From Pratylenchus scribneri (taxonomy: Eukaryota; Nematoda; Chromadorea; Rhabditida; Pratylenchidae), in assembly GCA_030063045.1 (NCBI GenBank), contig JAQSEB010000127.1, forward strand, positions 372,001 to 436,000: 64,000 bases of DNA, given 5' to 3'. Positions 48,545 to 61,468 of this stretch are shown in pieces (within the stretch, counting starts at the first letter, position 1; every line of letters starts with the position of its first letter). Position numbers and translations under genes: made by a program. Below the pieces are notes generated by a model. The model saw nothing but the letters and a program-made list of their open reading frames with translations. It did not search any database and was not told where the DNA came from.

Positions 48545-51500
48545 ATGGAAGGCGGTGGCCGTGGGGCATTTGGAGCATCGCCGTCGATGATGGCAATGAT
48601 GTTCCTTCTTTTTGTGGGTTATTTGGCCTTGTTTGATGGCCAAATGACCTTTCCTATGGCCAATGCGGTTTTCCACGGTCAGAAAATGTTTAAAAATATA
48701 TAAAAATTAAATTATAATTTTTTTCCCGTATTTTTCGGCAAAAAATAAACCTTTAGAAATTCGGGCAAAATTATAAATTATTTTAAATTGATTTTATATA
48801 TTTATTTTTTTAAAATTATTTAAAATTTTAAAAATGTTCAATATTAAAAATTAATCTTATTATTTTTTTAGGCAAAAATTTGCCAAAGGCTTTTTCCAAC
48901 AATTCGACCCATTCGCAGCCATTAACATGTTTGCTATTAAATTTTAATTAAATTATTAAAATTTTTATCTTTTCAGTCCAACAGTATGTGCTGCAGAATG
49001 GTGGAGGTGAAATATTGATATTTAAAAATTTTAATTTGTTATATTTTGGTCTCCGGGGATGGGTGAAGTTTTTCGGGCAAACTTTTAAACAAAAAATCGA
49101 ACATTAAAATTTTTCTATCAAAAAAAATTGACTGACTAAAAATAATTTATAAAAATCCGAAAAATTTCTCTATTCGAAAAAAACTTTCAGAGAAAATTAT
49201 GAATTTCATCTACATAATATGATCAAAACATTTTACAATTTTATGTTTTTAGTTCATTTAAAATTTTTTATTATTTACTAAGAAATAAGGGGATAATTTA
49301 AGGTATTTTAATTTAAATTTCGCTCAATTATTTTCTATTAAATTCACGAAATTGATAAAAAATAAAAATAATTTTTAAAAATTTTATTAAAGTTGGAATG
49401 TCATTGGCAAATGGAACCAGGCCAGAGGATCTGGTAATAAAATTAAAAATAATAAAAAAATAATACAAAAAATTAAAGATTGTGGAGGATTATTCGGAAG
49501 AAGGTTAAAAATTTGATTTTTATATAATTTGATTTAATTTGAATATTTAGAAATGGTCGATCAAGCGGTGGATATTGAAAACTATGAACGACAAAAACAA
49601 GCGGTATTGTCTCTGAAAATTTACATATGATAAATTTCTTTTTCCATTAAAGTTTATGGACTCAATTAATCGTGGAAATAAAATACCAGTGATGTGTGAA
49701 ACAGAAATCCGAGATGGGGAAACCATTTTCACAAAATGCAGGGATATTTTGTAAGTGCTAGAAAAAATTAATTTAAAAATTATTATTTTGTATTTATTGA
49801 TTTATTTACTGATTTAAAAATTTCAAAATATTCACCTATTGTTGAGATAGAATCAATAAATTACATTTTGTTAAATTCATTTTTAAAATCAATTTATTTT
49901 AATAATTTTTAAGCCCGATTAAACCTGGGGATACCGTGAGCGTCAATAAGACAACCCATCAAATTGGACCATTCCCAGTGCCCCGATTCCCTTTTCACAA
50001 GAAATGTTCGGCCACAAATCCACCAAATGTGCCTCCCACTAAATTGACTATTACACCCGCTATATATACCACTTCACAAATTAAAGAAAATCCCAATTTT
50101 TGCCAACCGAATGAGTAATTAATTGTATTTTAAATTTGAATAAAAATTTTAAATAATTTCAGCTTATATATTTGTTATGCCAGCGCTTTCGAAGGCAGTA
50201 CAAATATGGATTTTTGGGAAATATTAAAGGTTGATTAACAAAAAAATTTTGCTAAAATTTATTATGAAAATATTATGGAATATATTAAAAAAATTATTTT
50301 TTATTTCATTGATTATAAGTGAATTTTATTTTCAGTTAGAGAATATTTGGGGAAATAATGTGGCAACAATGTGCAACAAAAATGATACTAATCGTGGGAT
50401 AAAATGGCACGGATTCCGAATTGTTCGCAAATGTAGAGAGCAAAATATTTCGGAGGAAATTAATGGGAATAAAGTTGTCAAGCGATATACATTTACTGAT
50501 ACAATGGAGTTGTCATACAGAGGAAAGAAGTAGGCGGCATAATTTCTAAAAAATTTTAAAATAAATTCGATTTCCTAGAAAACGGGAAAATTTGAATAAT
50601 TAATTACCAATTTAGTAATACCTTTTCCCTTTCTCTTCCGATAGGTTTTTAATTTATAAACATATAAAGTAATCTTTTTTCTATATTTTTTTCAAAGAAA
50701 TCGCAAAATATGCGAATATATATGCAAATTTCATAAAATTAAAAATTTTAGAAAAAAATTAAAAATTGTGCAATTTTACAGCACTTTTGAAAGATTTATT
50801 ATGTTAAAAAGGGAAAATATGTAAAAATGCAAAAAATAGTAAAAAACTCTAATATCATAAACATTAATGTACCAAGAAACCTATTTTTTAGAGTACAGAA
50901 TAAAAATATGCATTCTCATATAAATTCGTTTTTTTATCACTTTATTTACATATAATTATCTATCATTTATATTTTATTAATTTTTTATATATTAATTTAA
51001 AATTCAATACAATATTTTTCAGAATCGAATTAAATGATGGAGAATTTTTTCATCAATTAATTTTCACGGAAAAGGGCATCGAAGTGTTCACAAGCCGACG
51101 AAATATTTATTGGAAGAAGGAAATTATTGGAATTAAATATCCTTATCCTAAATATTTCCTATATGATCCAGGAAAAGGAACAAACTTCTCAAAAAGGGCC
51201 GATCTGATGGATATTGACCTTTCATCAGCTCAACGAATCTATTTTGCATTCAATTATAATGCATCTCTGTGGTCCCTTCCCTTTGATATTGCCATCATGG
51301 AGCCCAGCAAATACAATGTTTCCATTGAAGGCATTCCCAATGTCAAAAATCTGAAAATTTCGGCCATGAAAGTTGTTTACAACACGGGAGAATCCAATAT
51401 TAAACCAGAGGTAGATGAATAAGGATTATTTGTTTACCCATGTTTGTCTGATATTTGGATGGGATAATGTAGTTACCATATTAATCGGAAATGAAATTTG

Positions 51501-54500
51501 GGGATTGAGAGGGGTTTTGAAAATCGTACATTAATGCGGGTTTTGAAAATATGACCAGTTTTTGACCTGACAAACCTTATACCATTTGGTAGATCTCGTC
51601 AAGACGCTTCGATTGGGATATAATTTGTAAGTTTTTGACCCAAAATTTAAGAGTTTAAAACCAAAAATTGGAAATATGTTTTTATAAAAATCGATGCGTC
51701 TCGATGAGATCTACAAAATAGTAAGATTTTAGAATCTAAACCGGTTTCTGATTTATTAGAGTAAATTTAAATTATAAATGGACGATTTTCAAAACGACCA
51801 ATGCGAAATTTGGGTCAATTACAAATTTAATTTTAATTGAATGTTAGCTTCAGAATTAATAAATTTATTAATTATAAACATTTTATATCCCTGAATTAGA
51901 TGAATCGCTTAGAAAAAGAATTGGTAAATTTGGTGGAAATTGCAAAAATGTTATCAGCAAAATTTAAGAATTTTTAAGTTTCCATTTTTTTGCATTTCTT
52001 TTTTTGACAATTGAAATTTATTTAATTATATAAATAATTATTATTTTATTTTAGATTGACATTGGTTGCCATCTTGAATGGAAGAAAATGGCACCGGTTG
52101 CATTCAATTTTACATTGGTCAATGGGACAAATGTGATTGGCTATTTTGTGAAATATGGCTATTTGAAATACAATCCGACAAATTTCATAAAAGATTATTG
52201 GGTTAGATTTTTATTTTTCTTTAGAAAAATTGTCATGAGTTTAACTCAGGGTTGCCAGGTGTACTTTTTTAAAAGATTTTTACTTTTTTTGAGGGGTCAA
52301 ATCTTTAAAAATAAAAATGTACTTTTTTAAAAGATTTATACTTTTTTTTACTTTGCTGTACTTTTTGTACTTTTTTTCAAAAAAAAATCATGAAAAAAGC
52401 GTAAAATTTTTCGCTGCGCTGCAATTTCGGTTTACATTTTTCTGCGCGGCTATTTTTGGTTTAAATTTTTGTTTGCGACTCGAAAAATTATAAAATTTCT
52501 TTTCAAAAACACGTGATCTTAGTTCTGGATGATCCCCGGTTGTTCATTTGTGATAAAAAAAAAACAATTAAAAAATTTTAACCACTTTTTATTAGCTTAA
52601 AATCGAAAATCTATTTTTTTTTGACACAAAATCTTTTTTTTTCAAGGCCAATGTATTTTTTTGAAAAAAATCTGGCAACTCTGGTTTAATTCATGAATAT
52701 TTACGAATTATTAATACATGAAAATAATTTAATGGGTTTATCTAAGATTTTTTAATTTTTTACCTATAACCAACCCTTGATTCTCTTCTCTGTAAGAAAT
52801 GGCTTATAGATAAAAATATAATGATTATATTTTTATATTCTCCTTTAAAAAAGCATTTGGTAAAAAATATAAGTATATCATAAATTCGCTTTCATTTTTA
52901 TTAAAATTGTTCTATGTAATGAATTATTTGAATAAATTAAATCTTGGGAAATATAAAATAATTGTTAAATAGTTATTAATTTATGAATTTTCAGTACAAT
53001 ATTCATGACGAATTTTCGAAATTGGAAGCAAATTATGCTTTTTTAAAGAACAAAACGGAAGAATTTAAAAACAAAATGATAGCCAGCATGTATGAAGTGC
53101 AAGATGCTGAAATGAAATATGCTCAAGTCCAAATAACAAAGGAAGAATACGATCATGGGATGATGACAGCCAAACTGACATGCCTTAATGGAGAAGCTGC
53201 ATATGGATGGTTCAAATTCAATCCAGATCTGGCGGCTGACAAAATTGAGCCCGATTTTGATTACACAAATGTAAATAATGCTTATATTATTTTTTTTCTA
53301 TTCCACAAATTTCTTTTTCTTCCCATTTAGAATTTACAAAAATTTTAAATATCTAAAAAGACTTATGACTAATTGGGAGATTCTTGTTCCAATTTTAAAT
53401 AAAAATTAAATATTTTCTGTAAACAGTCACTTAAAATAATCCTTTTTAATAAAATAATTATAAATACGATTTTAGATAATTTAGATTTTACAAAATTTAA
53501 AATCCTCCGATAGAGGGAGAGATAAAAAAATTAAAGATTAAAGTAAATTTCCGTAATAATATTTAGGATTTCCAATTGATTTCCGGCTGCAAAAAAATCT
53601 TGCGTTCCCTTTCGGTCGAAGTTCCAAAACCTGAACGTGAGCGAAAACTTTTGGATAATGGACCAACACATAATGGAAAATTGATTGTTGGAATTACGGG
53701 GAAAAATGACGCAGAATTAACATTGCAGAAAGAAGACATCAAAAAAATTATGGTAAGTTCTACAAAAAAATTTTTAGTATGTACTTAAGTGCTTTGGTAA
53801 GGCAAAATTACAAAAAAAAACGACCAACGATTTAACTATCCTACAGAATTGTGGTCCCCAAAAAAATTTTATTATTGTGAAAATTTTCTTATCTACTTGT
53901 GGATATTCATTATTAGATCGTTAATAAAAATCTGCTATCCTTTTTGTTATATGCTAGTTCCCATCATAATATGATCCACAAATTTGAATTAATAGGAACA
54001 ACATTTTTTTTCAAGGATTGCACATATAAATTAATCGCAATATTATTTATATTTTAGGAATTCGTCTATGAGAATCAGGATAATGAATGGTTTGGGCAAA
54101 TCATTTTGCCGAAAACAGATGTGGTTGATTCCCTCAAGGAGTACAAAATCGAGGCAAATTTCCGCAAGCCCAATGTTGAAATGTTGAAGAAGGTTGGATT
54201 GCCTGCTGAAATTTTAGATGATGAAAACAAATGGGGCAACGGATTGGTGAAATACAATGTTTATCAAGAGGTTTTTATTTTCATTTCATTCATTAAAAAT
54301 TTAAAATGGGAAAATTTATTCTTTAAAATAATTAATAATTTGAATTTAAAATTAGTTTTATTATCGGCTGCCTCATAAGCGTTTATGAATACACTGGTGG
54401 ATTTCACACTTTATCATTCGTATTTCAAACCAACTTTAAAAACAAAAATTTTCAACTAATAATTTTTAATGGCAAAACTATTTAAACAAAGACAGCTTTG

Positions 54501-55025
54501 ACTTCGAATTTGTTATCATCCACTTGTCAATTTAATCCGTTTTAATTTAAAAATGGTTGTCTATAAAAAATATGCAAAAAACTTGCAAATATGAAGTTTA
54601 AAAGAAACTTTTTTTTTCGATTTAATTTTTTGATGGACGATTGAATTCATAAAACATTTAATTTGCTCAGAATTGTTATCCCATTTAAAAATTGATTTAA
54701 CAAAAGTTACATTTTCGCCATTTATGAAATTAAATTCCCATAAGGTTTATGATTGCCCGAAAATGGAGATTTATACTCCTCGTGTTGGCGGTCAATTGTA
54801 CGTGTCTTGGGCGAATGACGAGGGAATTTATCAAAGTCAACAATACACCTTCAACAAGCACCAAGAACTCAAAACCGAAGAAAATCCGGTAATATTAATT
54901 TTTGAATATAATAATATTAAAAATTTTTAAAGATTGACACTTTCATTTTATTCCGTATCAATGAAAAGTGCGAAATTGTAGTTATCTTTAATAAAGAACT
55001 TTATTGCAGATGGGAGAAATTATAA
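48545..55025 (+). CDS. Gene C: long secreted modular protein, 17 exons, 781 aa, near-copy of A in its 5' part
   Basis: Exons: 48545-48677, 48872-48928, 48977-49006, 49393-49433, 49479-49503, 49551-49603, 49653-49750, 49914-50114, 50163-50229, 50336-50529, 51023-51410, 52055-52201, 52995-53270, 53567-53752, 54058-54270, 54745-54888, 54933-55025; 2346 nt, in frame. Exon 10 (50336-50529) matches its counterpart in A with no difference that I can see. From exon 13 onward the two part sharply: DFQLISGCKK against DFDFLNGCKH, and WFGQIILPKTDV against FIGQVILDDSN. Exon 15 keeps a stretch (EFVYENQDNEWFGQIILP) intermediate between the A/B form and the extra 23-codon exon of D/E/F. The last exon (IDTFILFRINEKCEIVV) aligns with that of B. 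Both inserted elements in introns 11 and 12 are shared with A. Function unknown. Confidence 0.82.
51511..51799. mobile_element. MITE family 1, copy in intron 11 of gene C
   Basis: Orthologous in position and sequence to the copy at 3228-3519, inherited through the segmental duplication. Confidence 0.7.
52247..52683. mobile_element. hAT-type MITE, copy in intron 12 of gene C
   Basis: Same element, same ends and same insertion point as 3954-4392, so it was present before the A/C duplication. Confidence 0.78.
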
Positions 55026-56025
55026 AATACAGAAATAATGATGATCCAATTCCTATGTTTTTCCATTTATTTATTTTTTGTCAAATGAATTTCCAAGCCC
55101 CAGTTCCGAATTACCCCTTAATAAAAATATTTTCCTATTATATATGTATTTTTTGTTTTAATGGATTCAACAAATCCTTTTGAATATCTTTCTTTATTCA
55201 TTTTTTTCTCTAATACAAAATTTTCAGTCTATTTTCTACATTTCCGCCTAATAATATCTTCATCATTGGCCATCTTTTTGCATTGTTTTTGTTTTTACCA
55301 TCAGCAGTGCTTAATGTATTTTGACGACGAAGGCCGAAGGATATTCAAATAAGTTGGTTTTAAAAAATACCAAAATTGATACAAATTTAAATAACTCATG
55401 AATTTGATAAATAAATTGGGTTAAAAAATTAAAAAATAAAATATTTAAAATAATCAATTAAAAATTACTATAAAAATCTAAATATGCACAATAATTGACT
55501 GACTGTGATGCATTTAAATTTTATAAGCCTAAAAAATCGCAGATTTCCTATTCGGTTTAGAAATTTATGATCAGATTATAATAAACAAATGAATTTTGTT
55601 CATTGCTCTGATATATTTATTTTATTTTTTATTTATAAAAATTTTCAGCCATTCAAAACTTCATTATTATGGATGTGGCACATATGACAAACTTTCATAG
55701 ATGAAATGGACTGTTGATTTCATCAAATAAATTGTTTATAAAATTGATGGAGAAAAGCGCTGCAAATTAAAACAAAATTCGTCGATGATCTATTGGAATA
55801 ATATAAATAAAATATATTCTTTTTAATATGCCAAATTGGATTTTAATTATCCTAAATATTTTTTATTCAAATTTTACCATCCTATTTCAAATTTACAGCC
55901 TATTCATCTTGTCAACTCTCAACCTTTTTTTCAAATTTTGTGAACTTCTAGCCAGAAGTGTAAGCATTATTTGAATTTCATTATCTTTTTTACAATTTCC
56001 GCTTTTTTTACAATTGTTCTTCGAC
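55026..56025. other. Intergenic C-F
   Basis: AT-rich. A short ORF at 55161-55352 with a hydrophobic run has acceptor-like signals but no match to the family. Nothing supported. Confidence 0.5.
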
Positions 56026-59000
56026 ATGGTTTTGCCATTGCCTTTCATTGGCTTTGGTGGCCCGGGAGTGATTCCGCGTTGGATGGCAATATTCCTTTTT
56101 GGTTTCTTGGCATTGTCTGTCGTGGTTAATAACGCTGATGCCACTCTAAGTAAGGAAAGGATTGGAAATTTTAAATAATAAAATTTACAGTCCATGTTCG
56201 CTGCAATGAGAAGAAGGACATATGCGTCCCCTATAAGTAAAATTTTATTTTTTATTATTTTAGCAATTTGGGACATATAAAATAGCATAATATAAATTCA
56301 TTAGGCTTTATTTATTTAAATTAATTAAAACAGAATATTAGTGCTACTTTGGTTTTTTGCATTCCTCGGATGAGATTATATGATTATGATTATTACTTAT
56401 TAGAGCTCTGCTGAAGTAGCGGATTTTGAAACTATTTGAATTTTCGAGTACTAATTTTCAACTCAAAAATTTGTAATTGTGAAAATATGAAAATTTAAAA
56501 ATAAATATTCTATGCTAACAATTAATTTTTTGACATATAAAAATGTTTATTATGGACAATAAAATAGAATTAATATCTAAATTAGATCTAAAAAAGGCAA
56601 TAAAAATGTTTATTATGGACAATAAAATAGAATTAATATCTAAATTAGATCTAAAAAAGGCATTTTTATATAACCTTTTTTATAAATTCCTCTACAAGAA
56701 AAATTGAAAGACGGATTGATGGCAATTTAAAATCAGAATAATCGAAAGATTTAAATGGGAGTTCTAAACAAAAAATTATTTCCCACTAAAAAAGATATAA
56801 CTATAATTGAATAATAAATAGAAATAAATATCATAATTGAATTTACATACAATTTAACAATATTATAAAATAATATTTAGTTGTGAAGCAAATATGGAGG
56901 AATTGAAAGGGAATAATGCGAAGGCGGGCAAACAATTTTCTCTGATAAATGTTAATACACATGATGAAATTGATTTGCCGAAATATTCATCGGAATTCAA
57001 AGAAGGAAATGGGGCATTTTTGGAAGATTACATTATAAAAAAGGTATTTGAAACATCGTCGACGGAAAATTATATTATAAAGGAAATTGAAAATTCGACA
57101 TCGACACCATCATCTTCTATCACCATAATTGAAGAACCATTCAATTTCCCGGTGGCTAAAATTGATATTAAATTTCATAAAATTTGATAAAATTCATTTT
57201 AAAGGAATGCCAATATAGATGGGAACAATTTTTGCCAGGGATTATCACAGAGGAGGGACGTGATAATCACGATTTTGCTGCAAGAATTGGTTATTTGGAA
57301 TTGGGCAAAATACGGAAGGAAATGGAAGGTTTAGTGAAGGTCAATTTTGTTATTTTTTATAATTTAACCAAAATAAAAATATATACAAATGAAGTCGAAA
57401 TTAGATAATAAAAATTTATAATTTAAATGGCACTAAATAGAGCATATACCGTATACATATAACCTCTATTAATTCCCCAATCCCCACCTTCTAATAATTC
57501 CCGAGTCTCGATTTTGAGGACCCATATCTCCTAGCAAGGTGAACTTTAAAAAAACAATTTTTATTGCCTTTTCTTAGTTCCCTAAATCTCTACAAAATCA
57601 ACTATAATTTGTTCAAAAATGTACAAAAATTTAGGAATTAGATCAAAAATTTTCCCAATTTTTTGAGGGGTTGAAAAATAATTCCCCATGGGGAATTAAA
57701 AGATGTTGGTTATACGGTGTATACCTCTGTCTTCCCAGTATTTTCCATGTAATCAAAAATCCTACCTCGAGCCTTTTCTGGAAACAATTTTATTAAAATA
57801 ATTTTAGTCCCGGTGAAAATTAAACATTTCTTTATAAAGCTGCTAAGAAAATTGAAGCATCTTCCTCCCTAATTAGTTTTTCATACTTATTACAAATACA
57901 GTAATTGCTATAGTCAAAGGCTAATAAAAGACTAATAAAAATAATAATTTATTTTTATTTGTCGCAATTCAATCTTTTTCTAACATTTAAATTATTAGAA
58001 CTTTTAGAAAAATTTAATCATAATTATCATTTACTTCTTTAATATTTTCTTATATGATTAATTTTAGGATTTTCTGAAAATGACCAACATCGAAGGTTTT
58101 AAGAAAGACTATTTTACTGATTGGGTGGCCAAAAATGATTGGGTTCATACAATTCAACTTTCTCATATTAAATATTATCCGGTTGAAAATGGAACAAAAA
58201 TGATGATTTTTTGTTTGCGCTGCTCTGCCGGTGTATTCGGCATTGCTCCAACTGAATTTAATGAAGAAAATGTCGACAAATCTGCGAGCATCCATAACTG
58301 GACAGATGTATGTTAGATATAGGCAACAAAAATAAATTTTATAAGAAATTTATCTATTAAATTTTATATAAATTTTATATCAGATTTAGAACTCTTAATA
58401 TATATTAATTTCGATAAATTAAATTTATAACAATAAATATGGACAAAAATTACAAATGTATTAATAATGTTATCATAAAAAGATAATAATAATTTTAAGT
58501 TTGTTTCGGTACTGATTTTTGGAATATAAAATAGCAAAACTGATTTTAAAATTTAAAATAAGTTTTTGCCTATGCTTAACTGTCACCAAATTTTGAACAT
58601 ATTTTTTTAGGATTAATCTTTTCACAATTTTAAAATGATAATAGATGAAACTTATTAGTGTACTTTCGAGCCTCTTGATTTCGCCTAGATTTAGAGATTT
58701 TCAAAACCTGGTGACATATTGCATTGCATAACTAGGTATATAATTTAGGAAAAAAAATGCATAATTAAAATTAAAATTTAATTTTTAATTTATTTTCAAT
58801 TAGTAATTTAAAATAAATAAATTTTTTATATTCGGTAGGACTTCAATGATTTGAAAGAATGCAAACAGAAATTTAATTTTGTGACCGAAGGAGAATTGGA
58901 AAGTAATGTTTATGTGCCTTTTATGGAACAAGTTAATTGTACCTCTTTCGAGTGTGTTGTTCAAGAAGGAACTATGTATGTTGGAATTCAAACTGATGAA

Positions 59001-61266
59001 GCTCAAATACGAATTTCATCAAATCAACTTGAGGCGCATAAGGTAATCATTATATTATTGCAAATGATGGGGAATAATGATTATATCTGTACTTCCTCTA
59101 AAGGACCCTAAATATATTATGTAAAAAGGGGTTTTGCAAAGGATTGAACTTAAAAAAGCTCAATCATAAGGCGGGATTTGGGATTTCTACACACTCCAAA
59201 TGTTTAGGAGAGAAATAATAGAAATTTAGAAAAATTTTAACTTAAAAAATGATTTAAGCTTAACAACTTCAGTTCGGGCTTTTCTAGATTTTCATTTGTA
59301 TAAGATAGCGCCAAAAAAGAGTAGATTTTGTAAATCATAATTAAGGCCCGGATAGTTAGGTAAAAAGGTTGGAATAGGTTGATTTTTATATCTTGGTTTA
59401 AAATGAACATTTATAAAAATTTATATCATTTCGTAGGAAATTTTTTGCTTAATCTTTCTGTAAAAATTTTATTGACTACGAAATAAATAAAAAAATTCCA
59501 CCTAGCCAAAATTTGTAATTCCGCCTGGTGTTGTAGTCAATAAAATTTTTACAGAAAGATTAAGCAAAAAGTTTCCTACCAAATGATATAAAATTTTTTA
59601 TAAATGTTCATTCTAAACCAAGATATAAAAATCAACCTATTCCAACCTTTTTACCTAACTATCCGAGCCTTAATCATAATACATATAAAAAATAAAATCT
59701 TTTACGAATATTATTGAATAAATAATTAAAAACATCAATTTTAATACAACAAAAATTTAGTATAAATTTGGCTACACGAATCCACTGCGGCTTCCAGAAT
59801 TGAGTGAAAGTGCAAATGATTATAGACGGGTTAGGATAATTTTAAAAATTTATAAATTTCCTTAAGGAATTTTTAATTACATGACAACCATAATGGGTAC
59901 TCTTGACCTTTAAAATGTTTTTTATGTCTAATCCAATCGGTTTGATATATTACAATAGAATCCAATGATGAAATTATGACCTTTTTTTATATTTTACTTT
60001 AATATTATCTGTCAATGTCATTTCATCAAAAGAAAAAAACTTGGTACTTTTCGGTTTTGCGACACCCTCGCCAAAAATTGTGAAAATTGCTTCCAATGGG
60101 TAATTATTGCTGCAGAACTCGAATCTGACATCCTTTTAATCATAGCTTATCGTCAAGACAATATAATGGAAATCTTTTTTATAAAAATGTCTAGGGTGGG
60201 CCAGGGCTGATTTTCGAAAAAAAATTATATTATAGCTTAAATGACACATTCTGCAAGCTGTATCGAATGGAACAATTTTAGTGCATTTTACACAAGTTTG
60301 ATGTTGATGTCAAAAAATCTTACCAAGAAAAATATTTGTTCCAGTCATAACTTGGCAATAACTGCATATTACCTTATAAAAAATCGTACCATTCGATTCA
60401 GCTCATCGAGCTGCGTTGTTTGGGCTATAATATGGCTATATCGAAATTTTCACCAAAAATGCCTTTGGTCCCCCCTAACATTTTCTTGGTAAAACTCGGC
60501 ATTGTCTTACCAAGATGGCAAGATATGGAAAAAAGGATGTCAGATTCGTGTTCAATGCCCAACATCAAAAAAAGTTAAACGAAAATAAATTTTTTATAGG
60601 TCTGGACACTTGGAATATTTGTCAATAAAAGTGAAGAAGGTTACAAGCCCGAGGAGAAATATGGAATCACTGTATTTTTTCAAAAACTTTCTTGGGGTGA
60701 ACTTAGACATCGCGATTTTGATGTGTCCACCGAGGAGAAGAAAGGTGAATGGGCAAATGTGAAAGTTAAATTTGGATTGGCCCAAACCAAATATGTTTGC
60801 CCAAAATACACTGTTAATATGCCACGATTGCTTGGATATGCAATAATCAACAAAGATGGGCGTACAGAAAGTTACAATTTAATGGTATATTTCAAATTAT
60901 TTATTCATTATTTATGGTAATTTGCCTTTGGTAGGTTTAATTTTTAATACGAAAATAAATAATTTTGTATAAAGAAGAAAACTAATTGTAAAATATCTAT
61001 TGACTATAAATAAAATTTTTTTAATCTATTTAGATCTATCTTTCAAGACTTATAATAAAATTAAAAATATAAAATATTATTCCATTTGTTCCGAGAAATA
61101 GTAACATTTTCGTTCTTTACAAATTATTTGAAAAATATTACATTAATAAAAAATTATTCCATTTTAGGCTAGAAGATTTATAATTTCTAATGCTGGCAAT
61201 TCTGTGGAACTTATTTTTGATGAAATGAACGTTGCACATTACAATTTGTATGAGCCTGAGCCATAA
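56026..61266 (+). CDS. Gene F: secreted modular protein, 9 exons, ~490 aa
   Basis: Exons: 56026-56149, 56191-56236, 56881-57151, 57205-57339, 58068-58307, 58839-59042, 59761-59829, 60600-60884, 61168-61266; 1473 nt, in frame. The signal peptide (MAIFLFGFLALSVVVNNADA) sits on its own exon, unlike D and E. Next are VRCNEKKDICVPYK, GAFLEDYIIK, a Ser/Thr-rich stretch (STSTPSSSITI) read as part of exon 3, CQYRWEQFLPGII, FCLRCSAGVFGIAP, DFNDLKECKQK, the 23-codon exon YKFGYTNPLRLPELSESAND (same length as in D and E), KYVCPKYTVNMPR and a short tail. The end of exon 3 is the least certain join: 57043 is an alternative donor. Introns carry a tandem 63-bp duplication and three inverted-repeat elements. 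It lies 1 kb downstream of C in the same direction. Function unknown. Confidence 0.78.
56541..56665. repeat. 63-bp tandem duplication in intron 2 of gene F
   Basis: Two head-to-tail copies of ATGTTTATTATGGACAATAA and following sequence (starts 56543 and 56606), nearly identical, so recent. Confidence 0.9.
57434..57730. mobile_element. Inverted-repeat element in intron 4 of gene F
   Basis: Left CCGTATACATATAACCTC, followed by TTAATTCCCC, is inverted as GGGGAATTAAAAGATG and GGTTATACGGTGTATAC at the right. About 0.3 kb, no ORF. Confidence 0.6.
59341..59672. mobile_element. Long hairpin element in intron 6 of gene F
   Basis: A 332-bp near-perfect palindrome. The left arm starts TTAAGGCCCGGATAGTTAGG and the right arm ends CCTAACTATCCGAGCCTTAA. 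The arms of about 130 bp differ by a few bases only; a loop lies around 59480-59530. Confidence 0.88.
60098..60565. mobile_element. Inverted-repeat element in intron 7 of gene F
   Basis: GGGTAATTATTGCTGCAGAA then CTCGAATCTGACATCCTTTT at the left returns inverted as AAAAGGATGTCAGATTCGTG at the right; AAGACAAT/ATTGTCTT pairs further inside. No ORF of note. Confidence 0.6.
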
Positions 61267-61468
61267 AGTAGAAGAAAGTTTTTTTGAAAATGAACCAAAT
61301 TTAAACGAAATATAGCAATATTTTCATAACCAAATTGAATTGATCTTTATCTTATTCAATTTTATCATCAGCAGATAAAATGCAATGAAAAATAAAAATT
61401 ATTTTTCGAATTTTCCATTATAATCATGAAATACCCTCAATAATCATTCATTTCATCAAATATTTCTT

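Larger units (their letters stand above)
48291..53270 (+). repeat. Segmental duplication, right copy (5' part of gene C)
   Basis: Direct-orientation partner of 1-4963. The match begins at or before 48291 with the same ATATTTTATAAAGCG sequence that opens the window. The copies differ by scattered substitutions and small indels, so this is not a pure assembly echo. Confidence 0.93.

Noticed and set aside
1..53270. A/C duplication as a pure assembly artefact
   Set aside because: Substitutions, indels, the exon 11 patch and different 3' ends show two distinct copies, although collapsed or misplaced haplotypes cannot be fully excluded without reads.
55893..56288. 131-codon minus-strand ORF
   Set aside because: Antisense shadow of exons 1-2 of gene F, whose frame continues with the family.
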